DNA of 64,000 bases, taken from positions 1,027,353 through 1,091,352 of the forward strand of contig JAKMXF010000299.1 of NCBI GenBank assembly GCA_024704765.1, in the 5' to 3' direction. Below the pieces are notes generated by a model. It was not told the origin of the DNA, did no database searches, and saw nothing but the letters and a program-made list of their open reading frames with translations. Numbering within the stretch: position 1 is the stretch's first letter; each line of letters begins with the position of its first letter. Source of the stretch: Oopsacas minuta (lineage: Eukaryota; Porifera; Hexactinellida; Lyssacinosida; Leucopsacidae). The position numbers and the translations under genes were made by a program. Positions 11,426 to 22,598 of the stretch are shown here, in pieces.

Positions 11426-11458
11426 AGAAGGAACCTAAAAAGTGCTAAGTCATCATAA

Positions 11459-11990
11459 TTGACCGCAATGATGAATGTAGAAATGGGGGACCAAAATCTG
11501 CAAATGTTTTTGAATTTGCAGAAAATGGTCCCCAGGACAATTTGCGTAGGGGTAACCAATTTCTGCAAACACCACCATGCTGTATTCAAATACAGCTGTT
11601 CTCCTATCAGTTGGTGGGTAAGGCAGGGACTAAAGCGAAATCTGATGGACAGCTTAACAGACCACGCGGCTTGTCAGTGGACGCGAGTGGGGATGTGTAC
11701 TGAATATTGGAATTACAGAGTATCCATTTTACGAAAATTTGGAACTTATAAATTTCTCGGTAGAGATATTTTTGTGCATTCCAAAGATGTGAAGCTAACA
11801 CATTCTTTGGTGGTAGTATTAGACTGGAGTTTTCATTGGATACATTATTTCAATAATGGAAATCTTCTTAGCTCCTGCGTTACACAAGGATACCAGCAAC
11901 ACTGCTTACTATACGATCCGTCCTTTTTTTGTCTGGCCGAATCCGAAAATATTACCATTATCGACAGACTTATTTACATCAAGATTGTTT
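11459..11990 (+). pseudogene. NHL-repeat protein relic
   Basis: In overlapping frames between 11636 and 11720 the sequence reads DGQLNRPRGLSVDASGDVY, a stop, then NYRVSI. This is the classic NHL strand pattern (L-N-x-P-x-G-[LI]-x-V-D-x-x-G-x-x-Y-V-x-D-x-x-N-x-R-[IV]). Upstream frames (11465-11600) give ENGPQDNLRRGNQFLQTP-like sequence. The 186-codon open frame at 11459-12019 mixes frames and is not itself the gene. NHL beta-propellers occur in TRIM-NHL and related proteins. This piece is too short and broken to name the parent. Confidence 0.42.
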
Positions 11991-12159
11991 CGAATCTGGA
12001 GGCTTCTTATAAACCATAGGAAGGAAAGAGAAAGGACAGTTGACTAAATCAAAAGGGAATTGCATTATCAAGTCTGTGAAGATATTCGTTACTTCTTTGA
12101 ATACTAAGTATGCTCTACTATTATTCTGATATGATTTTCTAAAGAAAAGAATTGTAATA

Positions 12160-13491
12160 ACGGATGAGCACTAAAATGTTAGACATATTTTATAGTTCAC
12201 TATAACAACGAGATATTTCCAAATTCATAAATCTTTGTTCACCAATGAATTACTTGTATATAGATTTCAAATTCAAACCATTTGAGATTATTTTAGAATA
12301 TAGCATCTGGAAATGGATCATTTGAAAGTGACACAACGGTGACACATTATTGGACAATTTCATCGTAAAAATTATGAGCATGGGATTTCTTATACAGTTA
12401 AGCATTTTTTGGCGTTTGGAATCGCAAGATCTACTATCTACAACATCATTTCTACTATCAAGAATAGAGGAACCGTACACAGGAAGTTGGGTAGTGATCG
12501 CAAGTCTGTCAAAATGCTTAAGAGGCTCCGGCGATCTCTATTGTGCAAAATTAGCAATAAAATAGGGGTCACCACCAGAAAAATGGCTCGAAAATTCGAT
12601 ATCTCTCAATCATATGTTCGTAAGATTATCAAAGAGAATAATGTTGCATATCGTAAACATAAGCGAGTCCCAGATAGTAAACCCGAACAAGAATTGAGGG
12701 CTAAGTCTGGGTGTCTAAAATTACGGAGAGACTTTTTTCCCCATCAAGCACAACTCAAATTGTAATGGATGACGAATCGTTTTTCGGACTAAAGGATGAC
12801 AATATCCATGTCAATAAGGGTTATTTTATTTCAAATCTCTCTCAGCCAAGTTTCTGAATCCTAGAATCAGTTATATTCATAAATCCAAGTACCCACCTAA
12901 ACTTTTAATTTGGTTTGCAATTTCGAAAGAAGGCATATCGGAGCCATACTTTGTCCTCGGAATCTTTCAGTTACTGGCGAAATTTACCGAAATTAATGCA
13001 TAAAAAAGCATCTAATTCCTTTCTTGGAAAAGTTTCATGATGAGGGTGAATATTACTTCTGGCCTGATATAGCAAGTAGCCAATTATGCAAAAGATACGC
13101 TTAAACTTCTTGAAGATCTAAATATCCCATATATTCCAAAATCTGCTAATCCTCCTAATATACCTCAATTAGCTAATTGAGGATTTCTGGGGTAATTTGA
13201 AATCCAAAGTTTATGAAGGTGGGTGGGAAGCCAAATCCTTCAGAATGCTGAAGCAAAGGATTCGGAAATCAATCAGGCAAGTGGAATTTTCAATTGTCTA
13301 AAGGCGATTTTCAAGTGTCAAGACGAATATCCGAAAATCTACAGACAATGGCCCATTAGCAGCGATCAATTGAGTTCTAGCTAAATTAAAATGTAATTAA
13401 ACAAATATGATCGAATTATACGATACTCTGTTGATAATTGTTACATGCTTAAACTGGATGAAATTTGTCTAATTTTTTAGTGCTCACCCGT
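12160..13491 (+). mobile_element. Tc1/mariner-superfamily element, 1332 bp, with TIRs and TA target sites
   Basis: The left end ACGGATGAGCACTAAAATGT (12160-12179) is inverted at the right end (ACGGGTGAGCACTAAAAAAT read from 13491 leftwards). Both ends are flanked by TA (12158-12159, 13492-13493). The length matches full-size mariner-type elements. The transposase inside is degenerate. Confidence 0.85.
12342..13385 (+). pseudogene. Tc1/mariner-type transposase (IEDFWG family), broken
   Basis: The N-terminal helix-turn-helix (GQFHRKNYEHGISYTVKHF, then LAFGIARSTIYNII) is open through 12765. A second HTH-like stretch holds TTRKMARKFDISQSYVRKII. The first catalytic block IVMDDESFFGLKDD (about 12760-12805) lies in the next frame. 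YYFWPDIAS-type sequence (about 13050-13075) gives the second Asp. LIEDFWGNLKSKVYEGGWEA (about 13170-13230) gives the terminal acidic residue. A tail with RMLKQRIRKSIRQ follows. Many stops and shifts are present. The subfamily is unclear because the last spacing spans a frameshift. Confidence 0.78.
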
Positions 13492-13493
13492 TA

Positions 13494-14630
13494 ATTATGA
13501 TACTTTATATGAAAATTGTTGGATATTATGTAAATGCTGATTATGCTCGTTTGGTCTATTGTAAATATTCACTATTTAGTAATATTGTATTGAATAATTG
13601 CTCATTTGTGCTCCAATTTTGTTACTAATTAGAATTATCGAGTCCAATTCATAATCGTTTATTCGGAATTATTCTTCACCTCACTTCATCTAAATTATGG
13701 ATGTTTTACTTCCGTCTATGTTGATCCCTTTTCCAATAATATCGATTATTCCTGATCGATGAAGTTCAATGAAGTTATTAAGATATCTTCCCGCTGTAGC
13801 AGTCCAGAATATACCCTGATAGGATAATACAATACCAGAGTTTATTAACTACAGAGTCTTGCTTAGGAATTTAATGGATTAGCTTGAATCCTACAATGGG
13901 TAACGTAGCAGTGACTCTTAAAACGTTATTTATGCTGTGGGGACAGATTTAAATGGAATATATGTTTTTCCCCTGATTGTTGTCCCATTTTATCTTGCTA
14001 GACTAGAAAGTATAAAATCATGGCTAGGACAGAAGACATCCGAATATATTCTCGAACATCTCGGCGTATAGACATTTTATACGCGAGTAAGCATGTATTG
14101 TAATATATTGTAAAAAAGTATAAAAATCAGAAGCAATAAACAGGAATTTTGGCCTACAAGATCGTATACTCTACAATTTATGGTGACAATTGTCAGTTTT
14201 TTCCCTGGACAGTCCACGTTTTTTGGGTCAATTTTGGCTATGTCTAACTAGTTTTATTGATTGCCCAGTTTTTTTAGCTGACCAGTTACTTCACCTATAA
14301 AATTTGTGACTCTATTTCCATCATTTTACCGCGATTTTGGGTAGATTGCTTTACCACACATTGTAACAAATACATATATTGATATTTGTTTCTTTTAAAT
14401 GACATACAGAACTACCGACATAAATTCATTAAGTGGGTTGTCCAGTTTTTTCTTAAGTGCTTCACAGGTAAACTCCAGTTATTTTTCGGAAAACCTGAAA
14501 TGTCCATGTTTTTGGTAAAACCCTTCTGGTCACCCAACACTATATCTAACTGGATTCTCAAACTATATACCACTCAATTGAAATTCCACAAGTATTGTAT
14601 TAGGTATACTACTCTGATATTGATTTTACG
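13494..14630. other. Non-coding AT-rich stretch, no recognised gene
   Basis: No frame with recognisable motifs on either strand. Phrases resembling GTCCAGTTTTTT recur near 14190-14300 and 14435-14460, possibly remnants of an unrecognised repeat. Confidence 0.4.
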
Positions 14631-14632
14631 TA

Positions 14633-14834
14633 CAGTGGAAGCCGCTTAATTGGGACAGCTCGGGAGTCAATGTTTTGTCCCGATTAACCGATTATGATTA
14701 TTGAAGTATTCAAAACTAGGTTTTCATTGTCACATGACCAGGTATATCTTATTTCTCTATTACTAATCCTGATTTATCTAAGTCTAGTAGAGATTTGGTT
14801 GTAGTATGGGTATAGTTCCTCTTCAAGAGGTCAT
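14633..14834 (+). repeat. Terminal fragment of a pogo-like non-autonomous element
   Basis: Starts TA|CAGTGGAAGCCGCTTAATTG, the type of terminus used by pogo-like elements. It matches 22394-22596 in reverse orientation along its whole length. Only one end is present; homology stops near the CTTCAAGAGGTCAT at 14821-14834. TA precedes the terminus (14631-14632). Confidence 0.7.
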
Positions 14835-16801
14835 ATTCGCTAATTCAAGCAGTTTTTATGTGACTATATTTTCTGTATGAGCATAATTATGTGTCCAACC
14901 ACTACCATAATTAATGAAATTTGATCATATGTAGCCTGATAGAAAGTTCTACGTAATATAGTCTGAAACGAAACAGTTTATAGCTAGTTGAGTTATGATG
15001 TTTGCATATAGTAAGCTAATTTAGATGTAAATATAAAGAATTTAGATTGCTATGATAAGGTGTACCTGGTCAGGGATTCAGGATATTCGTTCAATGATTA
15101 CTACATATATGATTATGACATTACTTGCCTTAATTTTAGGATTCAAACTTCAAACGATGTGTAACGAAGGTCCCTGAAATTTGACAACCTCCTCTTTATG
15201 TCATTGTTTACTTCCAAAAGCGTATGCTATAACACTTTGATTACCACCCCTTCACTTTACCGCATACGCCCAAGTGACCAGCTTTTGCAACAATAATCTG
15301 TATACCAGTGCTGTTATCCCAAAATTTAAAGTGAGGGAGCGCTAAATGCTCGCTCAAATTTGGTTCAGCTTAGTTTAATAATTTACTCAGCAATTAATAG
15401 TAAAAAATACCCGCTATAAATTACTATTAGAGATACGAATTTTTGTTTGTTTACTAAACACTAGAACTAAAACCCCATATCTAAAAATGTACAATTTGAG
15501 TAGCTTCTTTGGGTACTTTAGAAAAATAATTCTCAAGAATACTTTCTTTTCTGTCCATTGCAAGATAAAAATCTTTAATTATGATACTACAATTATCTAA
15601 AAATGACAAATAAGGACAAATATATAATACGTATACCACAATAAGATCAAATTCTATTGTTGTATTAAAGAAATATTCAACATGTGGTAAATCAGAAATT
15701 TACACTTGGTTCTTTCAGGATTTCACTCCAAAAAAATAAGCGCGCCCCCTCTAAGAAGGAGCGCCCAACTCAGTAAAAAAGGTATGGGGCGGTGCCCCCC
15801 CCGCGCCCCCTCTATAACAGCACTGCTGTATACGATATTTACAAATTTCGAACTGAGTTATAATTTTCTTCGAAACTATTATCATTACATAACTATATTC
15901 ATATTCAACAATAAACTGTATTAACAATCGCATGACTGTAGGAGACCGTCCATTCAGATTTCAACCTGACCAGCTTTTTAATGGTTAGTATATACTACTG
16001 TGAGTATGGGGAAATCTGACCAACTTTTCCTGGGGTGCATATACAGGTATAGCAATATAGGTGATCTGACAATTCAATTGTCTGCTAAAGGCCTGTAAAT
16101 GGTGCGATGCCCAGCATTTCGACTAAAACAGGTTGGTGTCAGGTCTATGTTACCAGCGTTAGGCAACTTCTAAGTATACGACTATACAAGTATAATACAC
16201 GAACTGTGGATTCTTTTCAAGAATAAGATATACATCTATTGTAGAATAGATTCTGCATAAGAACAAATATAGCCTCGTGTTTAGTTTATATAATTTATCA
16301 TGGCTACATTTCACAGCAGAGAATCAATTTAGAAACTCCTACGCATATAATTGACTGTTTGCAAATGCACCTGTAGATATCATCTATTACAAGGATCTTT
16401 GTTCAGCTCAAAGTAGGACTATTTCTACTTTTGGCAAGTCCCCATTCACAAAGCACAATGAACAATTTCAAAGTCACTGTGTTATGTGGAATAATATATA
16501 GAAATTGCACGAGACAGCCCGAAAGTAATCGCAACGTTTATGCCCAGCCCTCTTTGAACATTCCTGAAACCGCGAAGCGAGAGGGAGGGCAATTTTCACC
16601 AAATTTTCGAATTAGTAGACGAATTCAAACGAATTTATCAATGGGAATCCAAATCAGTTCAATTAGATACATAGACAATAAATTAATTTGTACTTCAAGA
16701 ATGTAAAATTATATTTAAAGATAGTAACAGAGGTCTACAAGAGAAGTTATGATTACTGATGAAATCAGGAAAAATAATGTTGAATAATTACACTAACTGC
16801 T
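14835..16801. other. Spacer with a small GC-rich repeat island at 15738-15815
   Basis: No recognised gene. At 15738-15815, GCGCCCCCTCT occurs twice (15742 and 15803 approximately) with AATAAGCG, GGAGCGCCCAAC and a C-run. This resembles the AATAAGCGCC terminus seen at 63660 and is probably a decayed relative. The 16431-16706 frame has no recognisable domain. Confidence 0.4.
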
Positions 16802-17899
16802 TCATGAATTAAATATAGACATCCACTGACTGTGAGAAGAATTTTGAGACAAAAGTGTTCGAGACCCAACCCCGAAATGTTTCATGTTAAATAGATGTGG
16901 TTGCAATATAGTATTGGATAGAGATATCCATGAAGGAATACTAAAGAGTGTAAATGCAAATATAAACATAAATAATGCTGGATTCCCTTTAGAAATATTA
17001 GGGACATACGAAGAAATATAAGATTTCATTCTCTTAACAGTTGTAATCAAGTGCACGTTTTGTCTCTCTAATTCACCAACACGCCTTTGTAATTCCGAAT
17101 TAAGGGAAGTTGTTTGTTGAACTCTCTCTTCCAATCCATCGAGATAGTCCTTCTTCCGTTTTCTACTCTCTGCAGCTGAAAGTTTATTCTTAATCCTCCT
17201 CTTAACCTGTTTGATATGTCTTTCTTCTGTTTTCGTCAGGGTACGAACGTTTTCAGGTATTACAACACCTTCATTTCTAAGTATAAATTTTTCATCTTCA
17301 GTCAGCTTAAGAGGTTTCGGTTTTCGACCAGGTTTATTAACTTGTATATCCGAATCAATATATGTCGAACTGTCTACTGCATTAATTGAAAATTGAGCAT
17401 ATGAATCGGCATTGGAGCAGTTCTCAATTGTATATAAGTAATCATAACCGTGTTGACATTGGTTTGTTTTATGGTCCTGTGTATGATGAAATTCAGGTAA
17501 AGAATAGTTGACCGAATCATTCGCAGAAAGATGTGGCGAGTTTGAGGTAGAGTTAAGGTGTATCGCCTCATTTGAATTACGATCAAGGTGCAAAAATTCA
17601 TTAGAAAAAAAATTATCATCCTGAATAGGTAAAAGCAAATCCTCAACCTGAGTAAAACTTGTAGGATCAAAGGAAATATCATGAAACGTCTCAAATTCAC
17701 CAATAAGTGGTTTCTCTGTATACAGTTGAGACAAGGGGTTTTGAATGTTAATGCTATCAGGTAATGTATCATTACAAAGATGGTGGATTGTTTCAGAAGT
17801 AATACTTCTATATGGATTGGTAAAAGGATCGTCAGTACAAAGATCAGATTGTTGCTTGTGAATAGTTGTAGAATCACAATTATGGGTTTTACGATACAT
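16802..17899 (-). CDS. CREB3/ATF6-like membrane-anchored bZIP transcription factor
   Basis: A 365-residue single frame without introns. Residues 1-190 are polar with acidic patches, the likely activation region. GRKPKPLKLT at about 191-200 precedes LTKTEERHIKQVKRRIKNKL and SAAESRKRKKDYLDGLEERV (221-260). The latter spans the N-x-x-SAAESR basic region (about 229-252) followed by a leucine zipper (about 253-290) with ELERQN. This match is characteristic of the CREB3/OASIS subfamily. One hydrophobic segment (about 308-325) would anchor it in the ER. The short luminal tail contains RTLL (347-350), fitting the S1P RxxL rule. Family members are cut in the Golgi by S1P and S2P, releasing the bZIP part to activate secretory-pathway or stress genes. 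The start is the first ATG of the frame. CREB3L paralogues cannot be separated. Confidence 0.85.
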   Translation of the reverse strand: MYRKTHNCDSTTIHKQQSDLCTDDPFTNPYRSITSETIHHLCNDTLPDSINIQNPLSQLYTEKPLIGEFETFHDISFDPTSFTQVEDLLLPIQDDNFFSNEFLHLDRNSNEAIHLNSTSNSPHLSANDSVNYSLPEFHHTQDHKTNQCQHGYDYLYTIENCSNADSYAQFSINAVDSSTYIDSDIQVNKPGRKPKPLKLTEDEKFILRNEGVVIPENVRTLTKTEERHIKQVKRRIKNKLSAAESRKRKKDYLDGLEERVQQTTSLNSELQRRVGELERQNVHLITTVKRMKSYISSYVPNISKGNPALFMFIFAFTLFSIPSWISLSNTILQPHLFNMKHFGVGSRTLLSQNSSHSQWMSIFNS

Positions 17900-17934
17900 C
17901 GAAAGGGTGATCGTATATAGTAACTATCGAATTA

Positions 17935-18205
17935 AATCAAATCAAATATTTCAAATATTATAATTAAAATCAAATATTTCAAATCATATATTTCGAATCA
18001 TATATTTCGAATCAAATATCTGATTTCAAATGTTGCACCGTAAATTGCGAAAAGCGGTTAATTGGGACACATTTGCTAGGACAATTCTTCCGAGTCTACT
18101 GTATTTCCAATTAAATATTTGATTGAAATATCCCAAATCAAATATTCAAATAAAATAAAATAATTTCGAAGATCAAATCAATTCAAATCAAATAGTGTTT
18201 GATTT
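17935..18205. repeat. Degenerate tandem repeat of AATCAAATATTTC-type units upstream of the CREB3-like gene
   Basis: Units such as AATCAAATATTTC and AATCATATATTTC recur from 17935 to 18030 and again from 18110 to 18205. The two blocks are separated by about 70 bp containing GCGGTTAATTGGGAC (about 18053-18070) and GAGTCTACTGTA, a pogo-like terminus. The tract starts about 35 bp upstream of the gene's ATG, where a promoter or 5' UTR should be. Confidence 0.65.
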
Positions 18206-19326
18206 GATTACAACACTGGATCATCGTTGAAAAATCTCACAAAGGGAGAATATTCAGAATCATGTGATTAGTGATAGTAAATTAATATTCAAGTGATAAA
18301 TTTCGAGGTATTGAAATTATTGAGAATACTACCCAGGAGCTAATAGGATGCTCAATCCAGAAAATTAATTAAACAATAGCTTAGGACGCTCCATAAGGAG
18401 TATGATTTACGACCAAATGTACTTTGGAGCTTAGATATTGATAATCTTCCTTCAATATATGAAATCATTTGCATCCTAATAGTAAATAATCAGAAGAATA
18501 GCCAAAAATTGAAATAGGATTTCTAATCCGACGACTAGAGTATTGTACCAGAAGGTGATCTCGTCACTAATTAGCTCTAACACAGCAGGGCCGTTGCAAG
18601 CAGGCCAAGTTAACCTATGTAATTATATATGGAGCCACCAAAAGTTGGTCCGATTGACTAATATTATTTGTATTAGCAGACAAATGTTGGTAAACCGGAC
18701 CGTCTCCTACGGCCATGTACAAGGGGCACAGATGGGTACTTCAGTAGAAATAGGCAGGTATATATAGTTACATACACGAAATAATTCACTTATAGTAAAT
18801 CGATAGTAATAAATCGATTAGAGACAATAAATTTTATATAGAAGTAGTATGTAAATTCTTTGGCTTGACTTTTGACAAATTTATAGGTATAATATTTTAT
18901 GGTTATAATATTTATTAAATATTGACAACCTATAACAGGGTTCTCAACTATCAGGATTTCGTCGTGAGTCTCACGATTTCGGGTCTACAAATACTGCAAA
19001 ATTTATGGTCTTTTCAAAGAAAACTAATACTAAATTGCATATCTCACGATTTAGATTCACGGGTTGAAACTTGAGAGCCCTGCCATGAGTATAAAAATAT
19101 TCTTCAAATAAGGGGGAATTGGGGAAAACAATTGGGCTGAAAGAGAGTGAACGGTTTTGGTATTCGATATACGACTCAATTATGGTACAAATTCGTCATA
19201 GTTATGTGTATAATCTAAAACATTCCATTCCTGCGATCAAGGGTGTTTCTAAGCTATAAAATCCATCGATGATAATGCAATTAATATGGAACATAGCTAT
19301 AGATAGAACTCCATTTTAGCTTCAAC
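18206..19326. other. AT-rich spacer, nothing recognised
   Basis: No motif-bearing frame on either strand. The 74-codon frame at 18543-18767 has no recognisable feature. Confidence 0.4.
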
Positions 19327-19500
19327 TGTGTATAGTACTAGTATGCATAACTTGATGTACAATGTACAGTATTGACTAGGATCAAGTTTCGTTTATATTC
19401 TAATGTACTACAAAACATTATAAACAAACTCATGCATAAACGACTTTTGACATTTGGGCTATGTTTGTTGTTTTTCTATGCACATTTCGATTTTACTGTG
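19327..19500 (+). repeat. Dispersed repeat D, uninterrupted copy
   Basis: Shares CAGTATTGACTAGGATCAAG and CTAATGTACTAC with 25165-25262, and ACTTTTGACATTTGGGCTAT plus GTTTGTTGTTTTTC with 27941-28005. It represents the empty-site version of the repeat that elsewhere holds the mariner/Tc1 nest. Confidence 0.7.
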
Positions 19501-19603
19501 CCAACTATACTTTAATACAGTAGCACAGTACTAAAATGGTTGCCTATATTTTTTCTTTTTACTGTGCCGACTCTACTTTAGTATAGTGGCCCAGTATTGA
19601 ATT
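19493..19603 (+). repeat. Two-copy tandem repeat around ACTGTGCC..TACTTTA..CAGT
   Basis: TTTTACTGTGCCAACTATAC and TTTTACTGTGCCGACTCTAC begin two similar units about 65 bp apart, each followed by a TTTAATACAGT- or TTTAGTATAGT-type segment. Short and of unknown origin. Confidence 0.5.
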
Positions 19604-19965
19604 TGTTTTTCTCCGTGAAAGGCCTGCAGCCAAAATTGGATAGAATTAAGGTGATATATGGTGTGAGAACTATTGAATATAGTCTTCGGGTGTGCATCCC
19701 CCTTTGCTTATCAATCGGACACCATGTGCCATTATTTCACACTAGTCAAACCTTTGTCTGGCCTCTGGCAAAAATGATAAAAGGAAAGGTGCCAAAATTT
19801 CACACCTTTTGAAAGAGAAAGAAATTCTATACCTTCGTACCTTTCTTGAATTTTATATTGGTTATAGCTTTTTTGCTGCAAGTAAATGAAAAATATTCAT
19901 TATATAGCACTATGTCATCGGTAATTCTATTGTTCTTAGATGCTAAATATTTATTAGTTAAGTAG
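19604..19965 (+). repeat. Dispersed repeat B, copy 1 (inverted copy at 50540-50900)
   Basis: GCAGCCAAAATTGGATAGAA, GGAAAGGTGCCAAAATTTCA, ATAGCACTATGTCATCGG and TTCTATTGTTCTTAGATGCT all recur as reverse complements at 50540-50900. The identity is clear over about 360 bp. It contains no coding signature, and the 71-codon frame inside is not preserved in the other copy. Confidence 0.75.
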
Positions 19966-20751
19966 GGAATTTATTTTGAAAAAGAAAGTGCACAACTGCT
20001 GAAATCTCAACTCCCTCTCCCAAATTCAGGTAAAATACTAAATAACTCATTTAAAATTTTGTCTTTTAATTACAATATTTAATTGCAATTATCCCTTTAG
20101 TTCGCTGAACTTGAGCACGAATTATGTAGACGATTACTGAAAGAGATATAGAAAGGAATCCGTTCTCAGTGGTAATGAAGATCTTGAATATGAAGATCCT
20201 GAGATCTTCGAATTTAACTCAGGTGTAAGTAGTATTTTTGTTAAACGTAGTTCACACTGATCAATTTGCAATGCTATATTTATTGTTATTCTTATTGGTC
20301 TAAGTCGCAGATCCAGCAATGTGAAAATGAGACTCCAGAGTTGATAGGTTGGTACCATGTATAATAATTTGTTCACTCGTACTAAACTTATTATATATTA
20401 GATCTATAAGTATTCAAAAAAGTAGTTTGAGGCTGATGAGCGCCAGATAAACTCATAACGAAGATTGTTTCAATCACGGTTAATTTTAACTTTCCCAAAG
20501 ATTTAAAAACTCTAAAATGACAATCACTGTATAATTACTTGTAGCCACAACTTATGGAATCAGTAAGATATCACAGACTACTAAATACATTTCAATCAAG
20601 GCTTCAAGATGAGTGGTACTCTAATCCCAATCACTGAGAAATGAACCAGTTTATGCATGCTGTTACTACGTGAAACGGCGGATAGTGAAATGGTAGGTAT
20701 ATAATCAGGTGTCATAACAGAGTTTTATAATCTTGTAGTGTAGTCAAGTAC

Positions 20752-20943
20752 AGTAGAAGCTCGTTAATATGTACACCAAGGGACAGTCGAGATTTGTACT
20801 CCTTATCCGGAGTACGTATTAACCGGTGTACTAGAACTGGAGTAAATTGAATATCCATTGTACGGACTAAAATTGTGTAAAATTGTGTTAGTCTTACCAG
20901 AAATTCGCAATAAATGTGTTCGTATTAACGAAGTTTCACCTTA
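20752..20943 (+). mobile_element. Pogo-like MITE
   Basis: The left end CAGTAGAAGCTCGTTAATAT and the right end (reverse complement of the bases ending about 20943) AAGGTGAAACTTCGTTAATA share GAA-x-C-x-TCGTTAATA. It has no coding capacity. The surroundings (18206-21500) contain no other recognised gene. Confidence 0.55.
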
Positions 20944-21513
20944 TGCGATTACAAATTCAAGGATAATGAGCTGAAGTGTTGACGAGTTTCTTTTTGCTAA
21001 TTATGTTATGTTAATATCTAATATAATATATACGTATTATATTTATTAATCAGAACAGATATTTCGATTAGTAGTTGATATAGTGAAGGAAGCATGATAG
21101 ACCAAGATAAAACTTCTATAATTCCAACTAATTTTGCCTACCAAGTTCTACTACCCACTCTAAGTAGTAACTACTGATTATTGTTCATAGAGAATTCTAG
21201 TAAGTGTTTTATTCGATAAATGGTTATGTTCCGAATAGTTGGACGATATTTTCCATACAGAATTTGATTTCACTGGTGAAATAGAGAATAGAGGTGATTT
21301 GCTATTTCTTTATTTATTTGAATGAAATTAATATACTATATTAAATTATCATGTCAATTACAGTCTGTGACGCTTAGTTTTTAATGTATGTCTCTTATCT
21401 TTGCAAAGATTCACTGAATAGATTTTTATCTATAAAATATAACATTAAGATGTCATTCGAATTATTTAATCATATTCTATGATAATTTTTATTATACATA
21501 TATCTATATACAG

Positions 21514-21620
21514 GGCCTGCCGCAAGGATTTATAAGTGGTCCGCGTGAAATCTCACTTCCCATAGAAACAGTACTAGCAGCACCAACCGGAACGGTGGCG
21601 CTGGCGCTAATTTTTATATA
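21514..21620 (+). repeat. hAT-like MITE terminus (CAGGGCC type)
   Basis: CAGGGCCTGCCGCAAGGATT followed by AGTGGTCCGCG resembles the widespread hAT-type terminus. A related terminus lies inverted at 43075-43132 (CAGGGCCGGTCTTACAGTTC on the minus strand). The second end was not found. Confidence 0.4.
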
Positions 21621-21632
21621 GTATATATTTAT

Positions 21633-21716
21633 CAAGGTTGCAACCGAATAGTTCAATATTCGGTTAGGGCTACAATTCATGAAAACTGATATTCATCTCT
21701 GGCGGTTTCAACCTTG
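21633..21716 (+). mobile_element. Short palindromic MITE, 84 bp
   Basis: CAAGGTTGCAACCG at the left and CGGTTTCAACCTTG at the right form a 14-bp inverted repeat with one mismatch. The spacer is short. Embedded in TATATA-rich sequence. Confidence 0.55.
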
Positions 21717-21852
21717 TTATATATATAAATATATGTATATATATATCACTTTAGGCCTGTATACACCTGAACAGATGCTAAAGTAAGAATTTGTGAGCAC
21801 AATGTATTTTCCACGTAATTGTTTGGAAATTTTATTAAGAACAAAGTATATA

Positions 21853-22596
21853 CAGTAGAAGCAGCTTAATCGGGACTCGGATAATCGGGATATCCGCTTA
21901 AACGGGACAGTGGTTTGGGAACATATTTTTTACATAGAAAAATCGTCGGATAATTGGGACATCGAATCGGTTAATCGGGATTCTTTATCCCGATTACCCG
22001 AGAATTTGTAAGTTCATAATCGGTTATTCAGGATTTCTTATCCCATTAACCGAATATTAATTGTATTCGCTTAATTGGGATTTCTATCCCAATTTGACGA
22101 TTGTATATTTATTCAGAATCATTGTAAAATGGTTTGTTGTAAAACTAGGAATTTGAATATTATCTACAACTATAACAATACAACAGCAATGCGATTACAA
22201 TTTACTAAACTAAGATTAGTAACATTGCTCGCTCGCCTCAGGTTCCATTGGCTATTCCATCGTGTATAATTCCCTCAATAATGGCCAGACTGTTGGATAT
22301 CCAAACGTTTTGCATGGGTTGCAGTAATAAACACATGCATAATTATTTAAACTATATTTTCTTATTTTTTAAGTATATACCGTAACGCATTCTATGACCT
22401 CTTGAAGAGGAACTATACCCATACTACAACCAAATCTCTACTAGACTTAGATAAATCAGGATTAGTAATAGAGAAATAAGATATACCTGGTCATGTGAGA
22501 ATGAAAACCTAGTTTTGAAAACTTCAATAATCATAATCGGTTAATCGGGACAAAACATTGACTCCCCGAGCTGTCCCGATTAAGCGGCTTCCACTG
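21853..22596 (+). mobile_element. Pogo-like non-autonomous element, 744 bp, TA target site
   Basis: Left end CAGTAGAAGCAGCTTAATCG and inverted right end CAGTGGAAGCCGCTTAATCG, both flanked by TA (21851-21852, 22597-22598). AATCGGGAT-type sub-repeats occur several times next to the left end. The right 200 bp match 14633-14834. The 64-codon frame inside (22075-22269) has no transposase motif. Confidence 0.75.
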
Positions 22597-22598
22597 TA

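Noticed and set aside
14386-14649. 87-codon plus-strand ORF
   Set aside because: No domain; its end overlaps the pogo-like terminus; compositional chance.
17374-17877. 167-codon minus-strand ORF in another frame
   Set aside because: Fully inside the CREB3-like gene, Leu/Ile-rich as expected of an off-frame reading.
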